Source: Frankia gtarii (GTDB lineage Bacteria > Actinomycetota > Actinomycetes > Frankiales > Frankiaceae). From it: a stretch of DNA of 32,634 bases. Under the pieces are notes generated by a model, which saw only the letters and a program-made list of their open reading frames with translations, made no database searches and had not been told where the DNA came from. Numbering within the stretch: position 1 is the stretch's first letter; every line of letters begins with the position of its first letter. Location of the stretch: assembly GCF_025403375.1 (NCBI RefSeq), contig NZ_JAMPTM010000042.1:1-32634 (forward strand), written 5' to 3'. Shown here piece after piece: positions 1 through 7,251 of the stretch. Made by a program: the position numbers and the translations under genes.

Positions 1-63
1 CCCCGCCGCAACCCCTACACCCAACCCCTCGAGACCCTCCTCGACCCCACACAAAACCGTTGA
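1..63 (+). CDS. C-terminal tail of a gene cut by the window edge (uncertain)
   Basis: Frame 1 is open from the left edge to a TGA at 61-63 and would encode about 20 residues ending in LLDPTQNR. The stretch is rich in Pro, Arg and Thr. It is too short to assign to a family. It may be the end of a plus-strand gene convergent with the SDR gene, or simply an open stretch without meaning. Confidence 0.25.
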   Translation, partial: PRRNPYTQPLETLLDPTQNR

Positions 64-69
64 GCGGCC

Positions 70-129
70 CCGGAACCTCTGATGCCGGAAACTCTGATGC
101 CGGAACCTCGGACGCCGGAACCTCGTGGA
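70..129. repeat. 15-bp tandem repeat, four copies
   Basis: Four adjacent copies of a unit close to CCGGAACCTCTGATG start at 70, 85, 100 and 115, with a few substitutions. They lie in the gap between the left-edge open frame and the stop codon of the SDR gene. No protein-level role is apparent. Confidence 0.8.
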
Positions 130-193
130 AGGCGGTGCTCGGCGAGCGCCTCGACGCAACCCGAACACTGCCTTCCGCAGGGCTCGGCGGCGA

Positions 194-1060
194 TCAGCCC
201 GTGGGGCCGTTCGGGAACTTGAGCAACGAGCCGGCGTCGACCCGGATCTGCTGGCCGGTGATGTACCGGGACTCGTCGGAGGCGAGGAACAGCACCAGGT
301 TGGAGATGTCGACCGGCTCGACGTAGGGGATCGGCATCGCCTGGAACATGACGAACGCGGGCTCGACGTCCTCCCGGGTCGGGTTCTCCAGGTCCGGCCG
401 GAACTGCGCGTACAGCCCGTCGTTGTGGAGCAGGTGGGTGTTGACGTTGGTCGGGTGGATGGCGTTGACCCGGATGAACTTCGAGGCCAGGTGGAGCGCC
501 ATCTCCTCGACGTAGCCGATGAGGATCTTCTTTGCCCAGCCGTAGCCGGCGCTGCCCGGCCCCATCGCGGGGTTGTCGGTGGTGTTGGGCATCATGGCCG
601 CGGTCGAGCCGGTCACGATGATGGAGCTGCGGTCCGGCAGGTGCGGGACGCTGACCGCGACGGCGTTCATCACGCCGATGAGGTCGACGTCGACGGCGTC
701 GATGAAGTCGGTGGCCTGGGGGTCGCCCATCGCCATCGGCAGGATGCCGGCGTTCGCGACGACGATGTCGAGGCGGCCGAGCTCGGCGACGCCCTTGTTG
801 ACGGCCTCGCGGAGCTGGTCGCGCTCGCGGACGTCGGCCTTGGTGGCGATGATGCGCCGGCCGAGCTTCTCGACCAGCGTGACGGTCTCGGCGAGGTCCT
901 CCGGGGTGGACAGCGGGTAGGGGTTCGACTCGATCTGCTCGACGATGTCGATGGCGATGATGTCGGCGCCCTCCTGCGCCAGGCGGACCGCGTGGCTGCG
1001 GCCCTGCCCGCGCGCCGCGCCCGTGATGAAGGCGACCTTGCCCTCGAGGCGACCTGACAT
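194..1060 (-). CDS. Mycofactocin-type SDR family oxidoreductase
   Basis: This is a 288-aa short-chain dehydrogenase/reductase, probably oxidising an alcohol substrate with a tightly held NAD. The Rossmann glycine motif TGAARGQGRSHA is at residues 13-24, NAG at 103-105, and the catalytic Ser152, Tyr173 and Lys177 (YxxxK) are all present. The GRSHA extension of the glycine motif and the length of nearly 290 residues are typical of SDRs that depend on the redox peptide mycofactocin, rather than classical SDRs of about 250 residues. The gene follows the aldehyde dehydrogenase by 75 bp on the same strand, so alcohol-to-aldehyde-to-acid oxidation is the natural reading. No mycofactocin biosynthesis genes lie in the window, so that dependence is inferred from the subfamily signature. 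The substrate is unknown. Confidence 0.9.
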   Translation of the reverse strand: MSGRLEGKVAFITGAARGQGRSHAVRLAQEGADIIAIDIVEQIESNPYPLSTPEDLAETVTLVEKLGRRIIATKADVRERDQLREAVNKGVAELGRLDIVVANAGILPMAMGDPQATDFIDAVDVDLIGVMNAVAVSVPHLPDRSSIIVTGSTAAMMPNTTDNPAMGPGSAGYGWAKKILIGYVEEMALHLASKFIRVNAIHPTNVNTHLLHNDGLYAQFRPDLENPTREDVEPAFVMFQAMPIPYVEPVDISNLVLFLASDESRYITGQQIRVDAGSLLKFPNGPTG

Positions 1061-1135
1061 TGTCCTGCTCCTCTGCTCGTGCGTGCGATCAGGTGGTGGG
1101 CCGCCTGGATACCGGTGGCCCGGAGGTGCGGCAGC

Positions 1136-2620
1136 TCAGCCGGCGTAGCCGACGGACTTGCTCTCCAGGTGCTGCTCGAAGCCCTCGATGCCGCCCTGGC
1201 GGCCGTTGCCCGACAGCTTGTAGCCGCCGTAGGGGCCGTTCGAGCCGTAGAAGTTGCCCCCGTTGACGTTGATGCTCCCCGTGCGGATCCGGCGGGCGAC
1301 GGCCAGGCCGCGGTCGAGCGAGGCGGAGAACACTCCACCGGACAGGCCGTACGGGTTGTCGTTGGCGATCCGCACGGCGTCCGTCTCGTCGTCGAACGGG
1401 ATCACGGCGGCCACCGGGCCGAAGATCTCCTCGCGAGCCACCCGCATGCCGTTGTCCACGTCCGCGAGCAGCGTCGGCTCGACGTAGTAACCGGTCGGCA
1501 GGTGCGCGGGGCGGCCGCCGCCGGCGACGACCCGGGCGCCCTCGGCCTTGCCGATCTCGATGTAGTCGAGCACCCGGTCGCGCTGGCGGGCGTTGATCTG
1601 GGGGCCGGAGAGGTTCGCCGGGTCGTTCGGGTCGCCGTAGGGCAGGTTGCGGAACACCTCGGTGAGGATCGCGAGCCCCTCGTCGTAGACGGAGCGGGGC
1701 AGCAGGATCCGCGTCGTCATCGCGCAGCCCTGCCCGGCGTGCAGGCACGCCCCGAGCCCGGCCCCGGGCAGCACCGAGGCGAGGTCGGCGTCGTCGAGCA
1801 CGATCATCGCGGACTTGCCGCCGAGCTCCAGCAGTGTCCGCTTCATCGTCGCGGCGGACAGTTCGACGATGCGCCGGCCGACCCCGGTCGACCCGGTGAA
1901 CGACACCATGTCCACCCGGGGATCGGTCACGAGCAGCTCGGCCACCGCGTTGTCGGAGGTCGGGACCACGTTCACGACGCCCGCCGGGATGTCCGTCCGC
2001 TCGGCGATGATGCGGCCGATCCGGGTGGCGTTCCAGGGGGTGTCCGGCGCGGGCTTGAGCACCACCGTGTTGCCGGTGGCCAGGATCGGGCCCAGCTTGT
2101 TGATCGTCACCTCGAACGGGTAGTTCCACGGCACGATCGCCGCGACCACCCCCACCGGCTCCTTCCAGACCGCGCGGCGGCTGGGCCCGAACAGGTTCGT
2201 GTCGGGCAGCGGGCGGTCCCACGGGAACTCGTCGATCAGCTCCAGCGGCCCGCGCAGGCCGTCGGCCAGCGGCCAGTCGAGCTGCGCGAAGTGCGTCACC
2301 GCGATCGGCGAGCCCGCCTCGGCGACGAGCTCCGCCCGCAACGCCTCCTTCTCGTCCTCCAGCGCGGCCTGCAACTGGGCCAGGCACCGCTTGCGCAGCT
2401 CCCGGTCCGTCGACCACGACGACTCGTCGAACGCGCGGCGCGCCGCCGCGATGGCCCGGTCCATGTCCGCGACGGTGGCGTCCGTCGTCTGGCCGAGGAC
2501 TTCCTCGGTAGCCGGATTGATGTTGTCGTAGCGGCCGCCCGCCGCCGACTCGCTGAGTTTCCCGTCGATCAGAAGCCGCAGCTCGCCCTGCACGGACACC
2601 GCCTCAGACGTCGTCGTCAT
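1136..2620 (-). CDS. Aldehyde dehydrogenase family protein
   Basis: This 494-aa protein belongs to the NAD(P)+-dependent aldehyde dehydrogenase superfamily, which oxidises aldehydes to carboxylic acids in the cytoplasm. Visible landmarks are PWNYP with Asn166, cofactor-binding Lys189, the FTGSTGVGR loop at 241-249, general base Glu265 in LELGGKS, catalytic Cys299 in GQGCA, and EEIFGPV further on. The length is normal and no key residue is missing. It is the first gene of an operon with the downstream SDR. A well-formed promoter overlapped by a palindrome lies about 60-85 bp upstream (see 2679-2707), which points to repression by the neighbouring TetR protein. The substrate cannot be read from the sequence; the P450 nearby suggests a product of hydroxylation. 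Confidence 0.93.
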   Translation of the reverse strand: MTTTSEAVSVQGELRLLIDGKLSESAAGGRYDNINPATEEVLGQTTDATVADMDRAIAAARRAFDESSWSTDRELRKRCLAQLQAALEDEKEALRAELVAEAGSPIAVTHFAQLDWPLADGLRGPLELIDEFPWDRPLPDTNLFGPSRRAVWKEPVGVVAAIVPWNYPFEVTINKLGPILATGNTVVLKPAPDTPWNATRIGRIIAERTDIPAGVVNVVPTSDNAVAELLVTDPRVDMVSFTGSTGVGRRIVELSAATMKRTLLELGGKSAMIVLDDADLASVLPGAGLGACLHAGQGCAMTTRILLPRSVYDEGLAILTEVFRNLPYGDPNDPANLSGPQINARQRDRVLDYIEIGKAEGARVVAGGGRPAHLPTGYYVEPTLLADVDNGMRVAREEIFGPVAAVIPFDDETDAVRIANDNPYGLSGGVFSASLDRGLAVARRIRTGSINVNGGNFYGSNGPYGGYKLSGNGRQGGIEGFEQHLESKSVGYAG

Positions 2621-2678
2621 CGCCGATCAGACCCCTCGTCATCGAAGACCCGTCCTGACGGGGCGGGTGCGTCGAGGA

Positions 2679-2707
2679 AAGCTACAGCGCATCTGACACG
2701 GTGTCTA
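2679..2707 (-). promoter_or_regulatory. Promoter of the ALDH-SDR operon with TetR-like operator
   Basis: On the minus strand a -35 TAGACA (2702-2707) and a -10 TAGCTT (2679-2684) are separated by 17 bp, upstream of the aldehyde dehydrogenase start at 2620. The perfect palindrome GACACGGTGTC (2695-2705) overlaps the -35 box and the spacer, where a bound repressor would block RNA polymerase. Palindromes of this GACAC/GTGTC type are common TetR-family operators in actinobacteria. Binding by the adjacent TetR protein is inferred. Confidence 0.5.
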
Positions 2708-2835
2708 CGTGCAGGCCCGGAGACGCACGCGGAGACGGTCGGCCTCTCTGCGTGAAGAAATTCTCGCGCGCAGTCACGACCGATCGGGCCTCGAGAAGAT
2801 TTCCAGCACCCTGAATGGAGAACCTTCGGAGCGAA

Positions 2836-3432
2836 TCAGGTGACGTCTTCTGGGGCGGGATCGCCGACCTTCTCGGCTGTGGCGACGGAAGCCCACAGGG
2901 TCACGACTGCGTCGGTCATCTCGTCGGGGTTGGGGGTCGGGATCAGATAAAGCGAACTCGTGGCTCGTAGCAGAAGTTCCGCGAGGACCTCTCGCCGCAC
3001 CTTGCCTTCCTGAACTATGGCAAGATCGTCGAAAACGGGTTCGAGGAGTTCCGTCACCTGGGCCACGAAGGTCGGGAAAATATCGCGGATGAACTGCAGG
3101 GCGAAGGCGGGCTCTGCTTCGATGACTCTGGAAACCTCGGGATGGTCGTCGCCGTAGTGCATGATGGCGTCGGCGGTCGCGCGAAGGCGCTCAGAGGTGA
3201 CCGGCTGTTCGGCGACCGCCTCGTCGAGCGCCGCACTGACGCCCCGCCGGACGTGTTCGCTGATGGCGGTGAGCAGCTCGCCTTTGGTCTTGAAGTACCG
3301 GTAGAGCGTGCCTCGAGAGACCTCCGCCGCCGCGGAGACGTCCCGCAGGGACATCTTGGCCGGTCCGTGAGCCGCGATGCACCCCAACGCCGCATCGAGG
3401 ATCTTCGCCGGTGTCTCGAACCTATTCCCCAC
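2836..3432 (-). CDS. TetR/AcrR family transcriptional regulator
   Basis: The protein of about 198 aa has an N-terminal TetR helix-turn-helix (MSLRDVSAAAEVSRGTLYRYF) and a helical ligand-binding C-terminal domain of unknown specificity. I chose the GTG at 3432 because a GGAG sits 9 nt upstream; an alternative GTG at 3486 adds 18 residues but has a weaker site. The gene lies directly upstream of the aldehyde dehydrogenase operon on the same strand, 215 bp away, and the intervening promoter carries a TetR-style palindrome. Repression of the ALDH-SDR operon is therefore the likely role, perhaps extending to the P450-ferredoxin pair. No copy of that palindrome was seen upstream of its own start, so autoregulation is not supported. 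Confidence 0.9.
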   Translation of the reverse strand: MGNRFETPAKILDAALGCIAAHGPAKMSLRDVSAAAEVSRGTLYRYFKTKGELLTAISEHVRRGVSAALDEAVAEQPVTSERLRATADAIMHYGDDHPEVSRVIEAEPAFALQFIRDIFPTFVAQVTELLEPVFDDLAIVQEGKVRREVLAELLLRATSSLYLIPTPNPDEMTDAVVTLWASVATAEKVGDPAPEDVT

Positions 3433-4089
3433 TGCGTGTGTCTCCAGTCTGGCGGCAGGACGATCCGCTCCCGGCCCCGTCCACACGAGCGCGCCCCCAT
3501 GCCGATGGTAGGAGGACTTGCGCGATCAAGGCGTTGTGAGCCGTGGCCGTCCAGGAGCCATGGACGACAGGAGGGCCCCCGACGTTACCAAAAGCGATAG
3601 ATCGGCTACTTTGGATCTCTATGAGATGATCGAATAGAACTTTATTGACTTTATCGGCTCAATAAGCTTAGCCTGCGGACGTGTCGCAGCCCACAGTCAT
3701 ACGTCGCCGAGCCGCAGTCACCGCCGTGTCGATCAGGCCTCCGCGCAGCTGCGGGCGCGGCACACCGGACAGCGGCCGGCACCTGCCAGCTCGGGAGAAG
3801 AGCTCGTGACCGGGCCCCCGACCAGGTCATGACCGTGCGTCGCCCCAATCGTTCAGGCGCATCGCATCCTCACCGGACGAGTGGGTCCGGACCAGGGCGG
3901 AGGCGGGTTGCGGTGCGTTCTGCACGGCCTGAGCCCCGGGATCGTGCGCATCGCACCGCAACGCGCTCCCCGCGCACCTAGGTACGACCACCACAAATTT
4001 CACTCACAGTCAATCTCCTGCGACCCCTAGTAGATAGGACTTGCTCGTCTAGCGGCACAGCGGAGACTTGCGCATCGTCCGGAGCGCTC

Positions 4090-4232
4090 ATGCACGTGGA
4101 CGGCGTGGTGATGCTCGGGGCGGGACTCGCCGGTGGCCATGCCTCGGTCGAGCTGCGCGGCGAGGGTGCACAGGCATGGTGACGCCGCCCGGCACCGAAG
4201 AACATCCACCCTACGATCGTCCGCCGTTCGCA
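4090..4232 (+). pseudogene. Ferredoxin reductase N-terminal remnant, frameshifted
   Basis: From the ATG at 4090 the frame reads MHVDGVVMLGAGLAGGHASV followed by ELRGEGAQAW and then a TGA at 4180. This matches the N-terminal FAD-binding start of NAD(P)H:ferredoxin reductases of the rhodocoxin or putidaredoxin reductase type (VIVGAGLAG...ELR..G). Shifting frame at the stop continues as VTPPGTEEHPPYDRPPF, which is the next conserved segment of the same family (GxExHxPYxRPPLSK). After that the similarity ends. So roughly the first 50 residues survive with one frameshift and the other 350 or so are gone. Such reductases normally sit beside P450 and ferredoxin genes, as here. Confidence 0.65.
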
Positions 4233-4320
4233 CTCATCACGATTCTTGACCGCGTCCCGCAGCAGGCTGGCGGAACAGGTCGACCGGCTGGCCACGGCCA
4301 CCGATCAACGGCACGAGGAG

Positions 4321-4376
4321 ACAGTGCCGGAGATGAGAGGCAGTGCCGGAGATGAGGGGACAGTGCGCAGATGTGG
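4321..4376. repeat. 19-bp direct repeats upstream of the P450 gene
   Basis: Two nearly identical 19-bp units around CAGTGCCGGAGATGAG occupy 4321-4339 and 4340-4358. A third, degenerate unit (GACAGTGCGCAGATG) follows to about 4376. They end roughly 50 bp before the P450 start codon. They could be regulator-binding repeats or debris from the same event that removed the reductase gene. Confidence 0.6.
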
Positions 4377-4424
4377 TCTAACCGCACGGCCGATCATCAT
4401 CATCGAGAAATGGAAGGCCGACCC

Positions 4425-5654
4425 GTGACGACCGTCGACGAGGCAGGATTCAGCGACACCGATCTGGACCATCACAGCCCGAAGTTCCGGGAACACAACT
4501 ACGAAATCATGGCGGACCTGCAGAACCGTTGCCCGGTGGCCAGGTCCTCGGCCTGGGACGGCTACTGGCTTTTCACTTCGTATGAGGCCGTGTTCGACGC
4601 CTGTCGAGACCCGGATCTTTTCAGCAACCACATGAGCAAGGCTATTCCCGCCCTGCCGGTCGAGGTGTCCTTCATTCCGATCGACATCGACCCGCCGATG
4701 CTGCAGAAGTACCGGAAGTTACTACTTCCCTACCTGTCTCCCAAGGAGGCCGAGCAGCGGGAGTCGGCCCTGCGCCGCACGGCGACCGAGCTGATCGACG
4801 CCTTCGTCGAGAGCGGCGAGGCCGACCTCGCCGAGCAGCTGTTCACCCCGCTGCCGGCCCGGTGGACTCTGCAGCTCCTCGGCTTCGACGAGAGCCGCTG
4901 GCCGGACTGGATCGACTGGCTGCACTCTCTCATCCATGATCGTGCCTACGCCCCGGAGCGGTCCGCTCAGTCCGCGGCCAACATCTACGGGACGATCGCC
5001 CAGGAGATCGCCCAGCGACGGCTCCAGCGCGGCAGGGGCGTACTCAGCGATCTCATGGAGGCGGAGATCGACGGGGAGAAGCTCTCCGACGAGGAGCTGT
5101 CCGGCATCGTCGTGCTCCTCCTGCTGGGTGGCATGGACACCACAGCGGGCCTCACCGGCAATGCCTTCCTGCGCATCGCCGCAGATCCCGCGCTGCGCCG
5201 CCGGCTCATCGAGGACCCGGACGTCCTGGAGAGCGCGACAGAGGAGTTCCTGCGCCACGACACCCCGGTGCAGGGGCTCACCCGCGTCGTCACCCGGGAC
5301 GCGGAGTTCCACGGCCGCCAGCTCAAGAAGGGCGACCGGGTCATGCTCATGTTCGCGGCGGCCAACCGCGATCCCAGCGCCTTCGAACGCCCGCACGACA
5401 TCGATTTTGATCGCAGCACGAACCGGCACATGGCCTTCGCGCTGGGTGTCCATCGCTGCCTGGGCTCGAACTTCGCGCGGGCCATGTTCCGTGTGATGAT
5501 CACCGAGCTGTTGCGTCGGCTGCCGGACGTGCAGGTCGCGGCACCCGTCGAGCGCCTCGCGGACGCGGGCGACGTCTACGCCGTCAAGCACCTTCCGGTT
5601 CGCTTCACTCCCAGGCCGCGCGAAGACGTGGGCACGCCCGCCCGCGGTGACTGA
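4425..5654 (+). CDS. Cytochrome P450
   Basis: This 409-aa soluble bacterial class-I P450 uses electrons from a ferredoxin to insert oxygen into an organic substrate. The I-helix oxygen-activation motif GGMDTT is at 235-240, the K-helix ExxR is Glu274/Arg277, and the heme-binding loop FALGVHRCLG has axial Cys345. The GTG at 4425 is preferred because GGAAGG lies 7 nt upstream; an ATG at 4410 has no comparable site. The 3Fe-4S ferredoxin gene starts 77 bp downstream and is the likely electron donor. The CYP family and substrate cannot be named from sequence inspection. With the ALDH and mycofactocin-type SDR nearby, hydroxylation of a terpene-, alkyl- or steroid-like compound followed by oxidation is plausible but inferred. 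Confidence 0.93.
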   Translation: MTTVDEAGFSDTDLDHHSPKFREHNYEIMADLQNRCPVARSSAWDGYWLFTSYEAVFDACRDPDLFSNHMSKAIPALPVEVSFIPIDIDPPMLQKYRKLLLPYLSPKEAEQRESALRRTATELIDAFVESGEADLAEQLFTPLPARWTLQLLGFDESRWPDWIDWLHSLIHDRAYAPERSAQSAANIYGTIAQEIAQRRLQRGRGVLSDLMEAEIDGEKLSDEELSGIVVLLLLGGMDTTAGLTGNAFLRIAADPALRRRLIEDPDVLESATEEFLRHDTPVQGLTRVVTRDAEFHGRQLKKGDRVMLMFAAANRDPSAFERPHDIDFDRSTNRHMAFALGVHRCLGSNFARAMFRVMITELLRRLPDVQVAAPVERLADAGDVYAVKHLPVRFTPRPREDVGTPARGD

Positions 5655-5670
5655 GCCCCGCGGCCGCGCG

Positions 5671-5721
5671 ATGACGACAGAGCCGCGATGACTACGGAGC
5701 CGCGATGACTACAGAGCTGAG
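5671..5721. repeat. 17-bp tandem repeat before the ferredoxin gene, three copies
   Basis: Three adjacent 17-bp units start at 5671, 5688 and 5705 (consensus ATGACTACRGAGCCGCG), the last one diverging at its 3' end. Each unit begins with ATG, and because 17 is not a multiple of three each ATG opens a different frame. The array fills the gap between the P450 stop codon and the ferredoxin ribosome-binding site. Confidence 0.85.
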
Positions 5722-5731
5722 AGGAGCTCCC

Positions 5732-5926
5732 ATGAAGGTGTCGGTCAGCAACGAGTTCTGTCAGGGCCACGCGCAATGCCACGCCAAGGCCCCCGACGTC
5801 TATGAACTCGACGACGAGGGTTTCATCGGCGCGGTGGCACAGCTGGACGTGCCACCGGGTCTGGAGGAAGCCGCCCGGCTCGGTGCCGCGGCCTGCCCGG
5901 AGCGGGTGCTCGCACCGGTCGAGTAG
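5732..5926 (+). CDS. 3Fe-4S ferredoxin
   Basis: This 64-aa ferredoxin has cluster ligands Cys10, Cys16 and Cys55, in the pattern C-x5-C followed by a late CP, which is the 3Fe-4S type typical of actinobacterial P450 redox partners. I chose the ATG at 5732 because GAGGAG lies 5 nt upstream and the residues MKVSVS match the family's normal beginning; the upstream in-frame ATG at 5705 lies in a tandem repeat. The gene follows the P450 by 77 bp on the same strand and very likely delivers electrons to it. No intact ferredoxin reductase is present locally, so reducing power must come from a reductase encoded elsewhere. Confidence 0.93.
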   Translation: MKVSVSNEFCQGHAQCHAKAPDVYELDDEGFIGAVAQLDVPPGLEEAARLGAAACPERVLAPVE

Positions 5927-5928
5927 GC

Positions 5929-5964
5929 GGTGTAGGTGGTGTAGGTGGTGTAGGTGGTGTAGGC
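5929..5964. repeat. 9-bp tandem repeat after the ferredoxin gene
   Basis: Four adjacent copies of GGTGTAGGT start three bases after the ferredoxin stop codon; the last copy ends in C. They fill most of the 57-bp gap to the stop codon of the convergent PucR-type gene. No hairpin was evident, so this is probably a replication-slippage array rather than a terminator. Confidence 0.85.
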
Positions 5965-5983
5965 GCGAACGAGGGGCCTGGGC

Positions 5984-7105
5984 CTACCTGCCGCCAGCAT
6001 TCGGGGCGTCGAGGTCCGAGCAGAGCCGCCGGATGATCAGCGCGGCGGTCAGCCGGATCCGGCCCTGCGGCGTGTCGATGGGGAAGCCCAGGACACGCTC
6101 GGCCTTGGCCAGACGCGCGATCAGCGTGCTGTGATGCACATACAGCACGGCCGCGGCCTGCCGCAGTGAGGCGGTGGCGCCCACGGCGACCAGCATGGTC
6201 AACGTCTGCGGGCCCTGCGGTCCGGCGCCGAGCCGCCGCAGCGCCGCGACGTCGGGTGAGGCTGCGAGCCGCTCGGGGGGCATCTGCTCGGCGAGGTCCC
6301 GCCAGACCCCGAGGCTCTCCTCGGTGACCAGCGCCGACCCCCCGGCGAGCGTGGCGAGCCCCGACGGCAGCCCGGACCCGGTGAACCGCAGCGCGGTGCG
6401 GGCGCCGCGCCACGCCCGCTGCGCCGCCGAGGCGGGCACCGGCGCGGATCGCCCCACCCGCACGCCGGTCGGGATCTTCGGCTCGTCGGCCGGCGCCTCC
6501 CGCCCGACCACCGCGCGCACGTCGCCGATCCGCACGGCGCGCACCCACGGATGCAGGGTGGCCAGGAACTCGGCCTCGGAATCAGGATCGGAATCGGAAT
6601 CGGGCGAGCGGACGGCGTAGACCGTGACCGGGCAGGCCGGCTCGATGCCGAGCAGCCGCAGGGCGCGCGCCCGGCCGGCGTCGTCCGCACCCGCGCCGAG
6701 CACCAGTTCCAGCAGCGCCGGATCACCAGTTCGGGAGTGGTCGAGCCGTGGCCGGGGCGACAGCGCCAGAACCGCGTGCCCCAGCCGGTCCAGGAGCATC
6801 CGGTCCTGCGGAAGCGGCGGACCCGGCCGCGCCAGCCAGACCCACCGGTCGTCACCGGCCCGCGCCCGGACCGCGTCGTCGGGCGGGTCGCCGGCGAACG
6901 GAACTCCCCCGCCGGGCCGTACCGCCAGCGGCGGGGCCGAGCCGCCGGCGAGGCCCACCTCGCAGCCGGCGAACCGGGCGGTCGCCGACAGCACGGTCTC
7001 CAGGCTGGCCTGGTGCTCGATGAAGCCGTCGAAGAAGGCGATGATCCGCACCGCGCCCAGCGCACCCTCGTCCAGGTCCGCCAGCCGCAGGATCAACCCT
7101 TCCAT
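5984..7105 (-). CDS. PucR-type helix-turn-helix transcriptional regulator
   Basis: The 373-aa protein ends in a PucR/CdaR-type helix-turn-helix (SLRQAAAVLYVHHSTLIARL, then the LGFPIDTPQGRIRLTAAL region), about residues 303-360. The family uses a variable N-terminal part to sense ligand or metabolic state and the C-terminal HTH to bind DNA. Near the middle is a short acidic Ser/Asp run (SDSDPDSE) encoded by a 6-bp repeat. The ATG at 7105 lacks a good Shine-Dalgarno sequence; a GTG at 7051 is a possible alternative. It is divergent from the esterase gene across a 146-bp gap, which suggests it controls that gene. The signal it senses is unknown. Confidence 0.8.
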   Translation of the reverse strand: MEGLILRLADLDEGALGAVRIIAFFDGFIEHQASLETVLSATARFAGCEVGLAGGSAPPLAVRPGGGVPFAGDPPDDAVRARAGDDRWVWLARPGPPLPQDRMLLDRLGHAVLALSPRPRLDHSRTGDPALLELVLGAGADDAGRARALRLLGIEPACPVTVYAVRSPDSDSDPDSEAEFLATLHPWVRAVRIGDVRAVVGREAPADEPKIPTGVRVGRSAPVPASAAQRAWRGARTALRFTGSGLPSGLATLAGGSALVTEESLGVWRDLAEQMPPERLAASPDVAALRRLGAGPQGPQTLTMLVAVGATASLRQAAAVLYVHHSTLIARLAKAERVLGFPIDTPQGRIRLTAALIIRRLCSDLDAPNAGGR

Positions 7106-7251
7106 TCCAGGAGACTACGACCGCGGGCAGGCCCGCCGGTACCGACAGGGCACGCGGGGCGCCGGTGGACACGTGACGGTCGCGCACTCGACGATGGCCC
7201 GACAGCCAGCCGCCCTGTCCCGGGGCCAGCTCAGGGACGAGAGGATCACCG

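Larger units (their letters stand above)
3433..4424. other. Long intergenic region with AT-rich island and gene remnants
   Basis: About 990 bp separate the divergent TetR and P450 genes, and no intact gene is visible. The part at 3595-3670 is clearly AT-richer than its surroundings and contains the inverted repeat TTATTGA (3642-3648) / TCAATAA (3659-3665) with a 10-bp loop, which could be an operator or a small hairpin. A ferredoxin-reductase remnant lies at 4090-4232 and direct repeats at 4321-4376. The remaining open frames show no recognisable protein. Confidence 0.6.

Noticed and set aside
1079-2755. 558-aa plus-strand open frame over the aldehyde dehydrogenase
   Set aside because: It is the mirror frame of a gene with complete aldehyde dehydrogenase motifs; its own product has no recognisable features.
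3978-4301. 107-aa minus-strand open frame in the P450 upstream region
   Set aside because: No ribosome-binding site, Ser/Pro-rich composition, and it overlaps the ferredoxin-reductase remnant, which has recognisable family motifs on the other strand.
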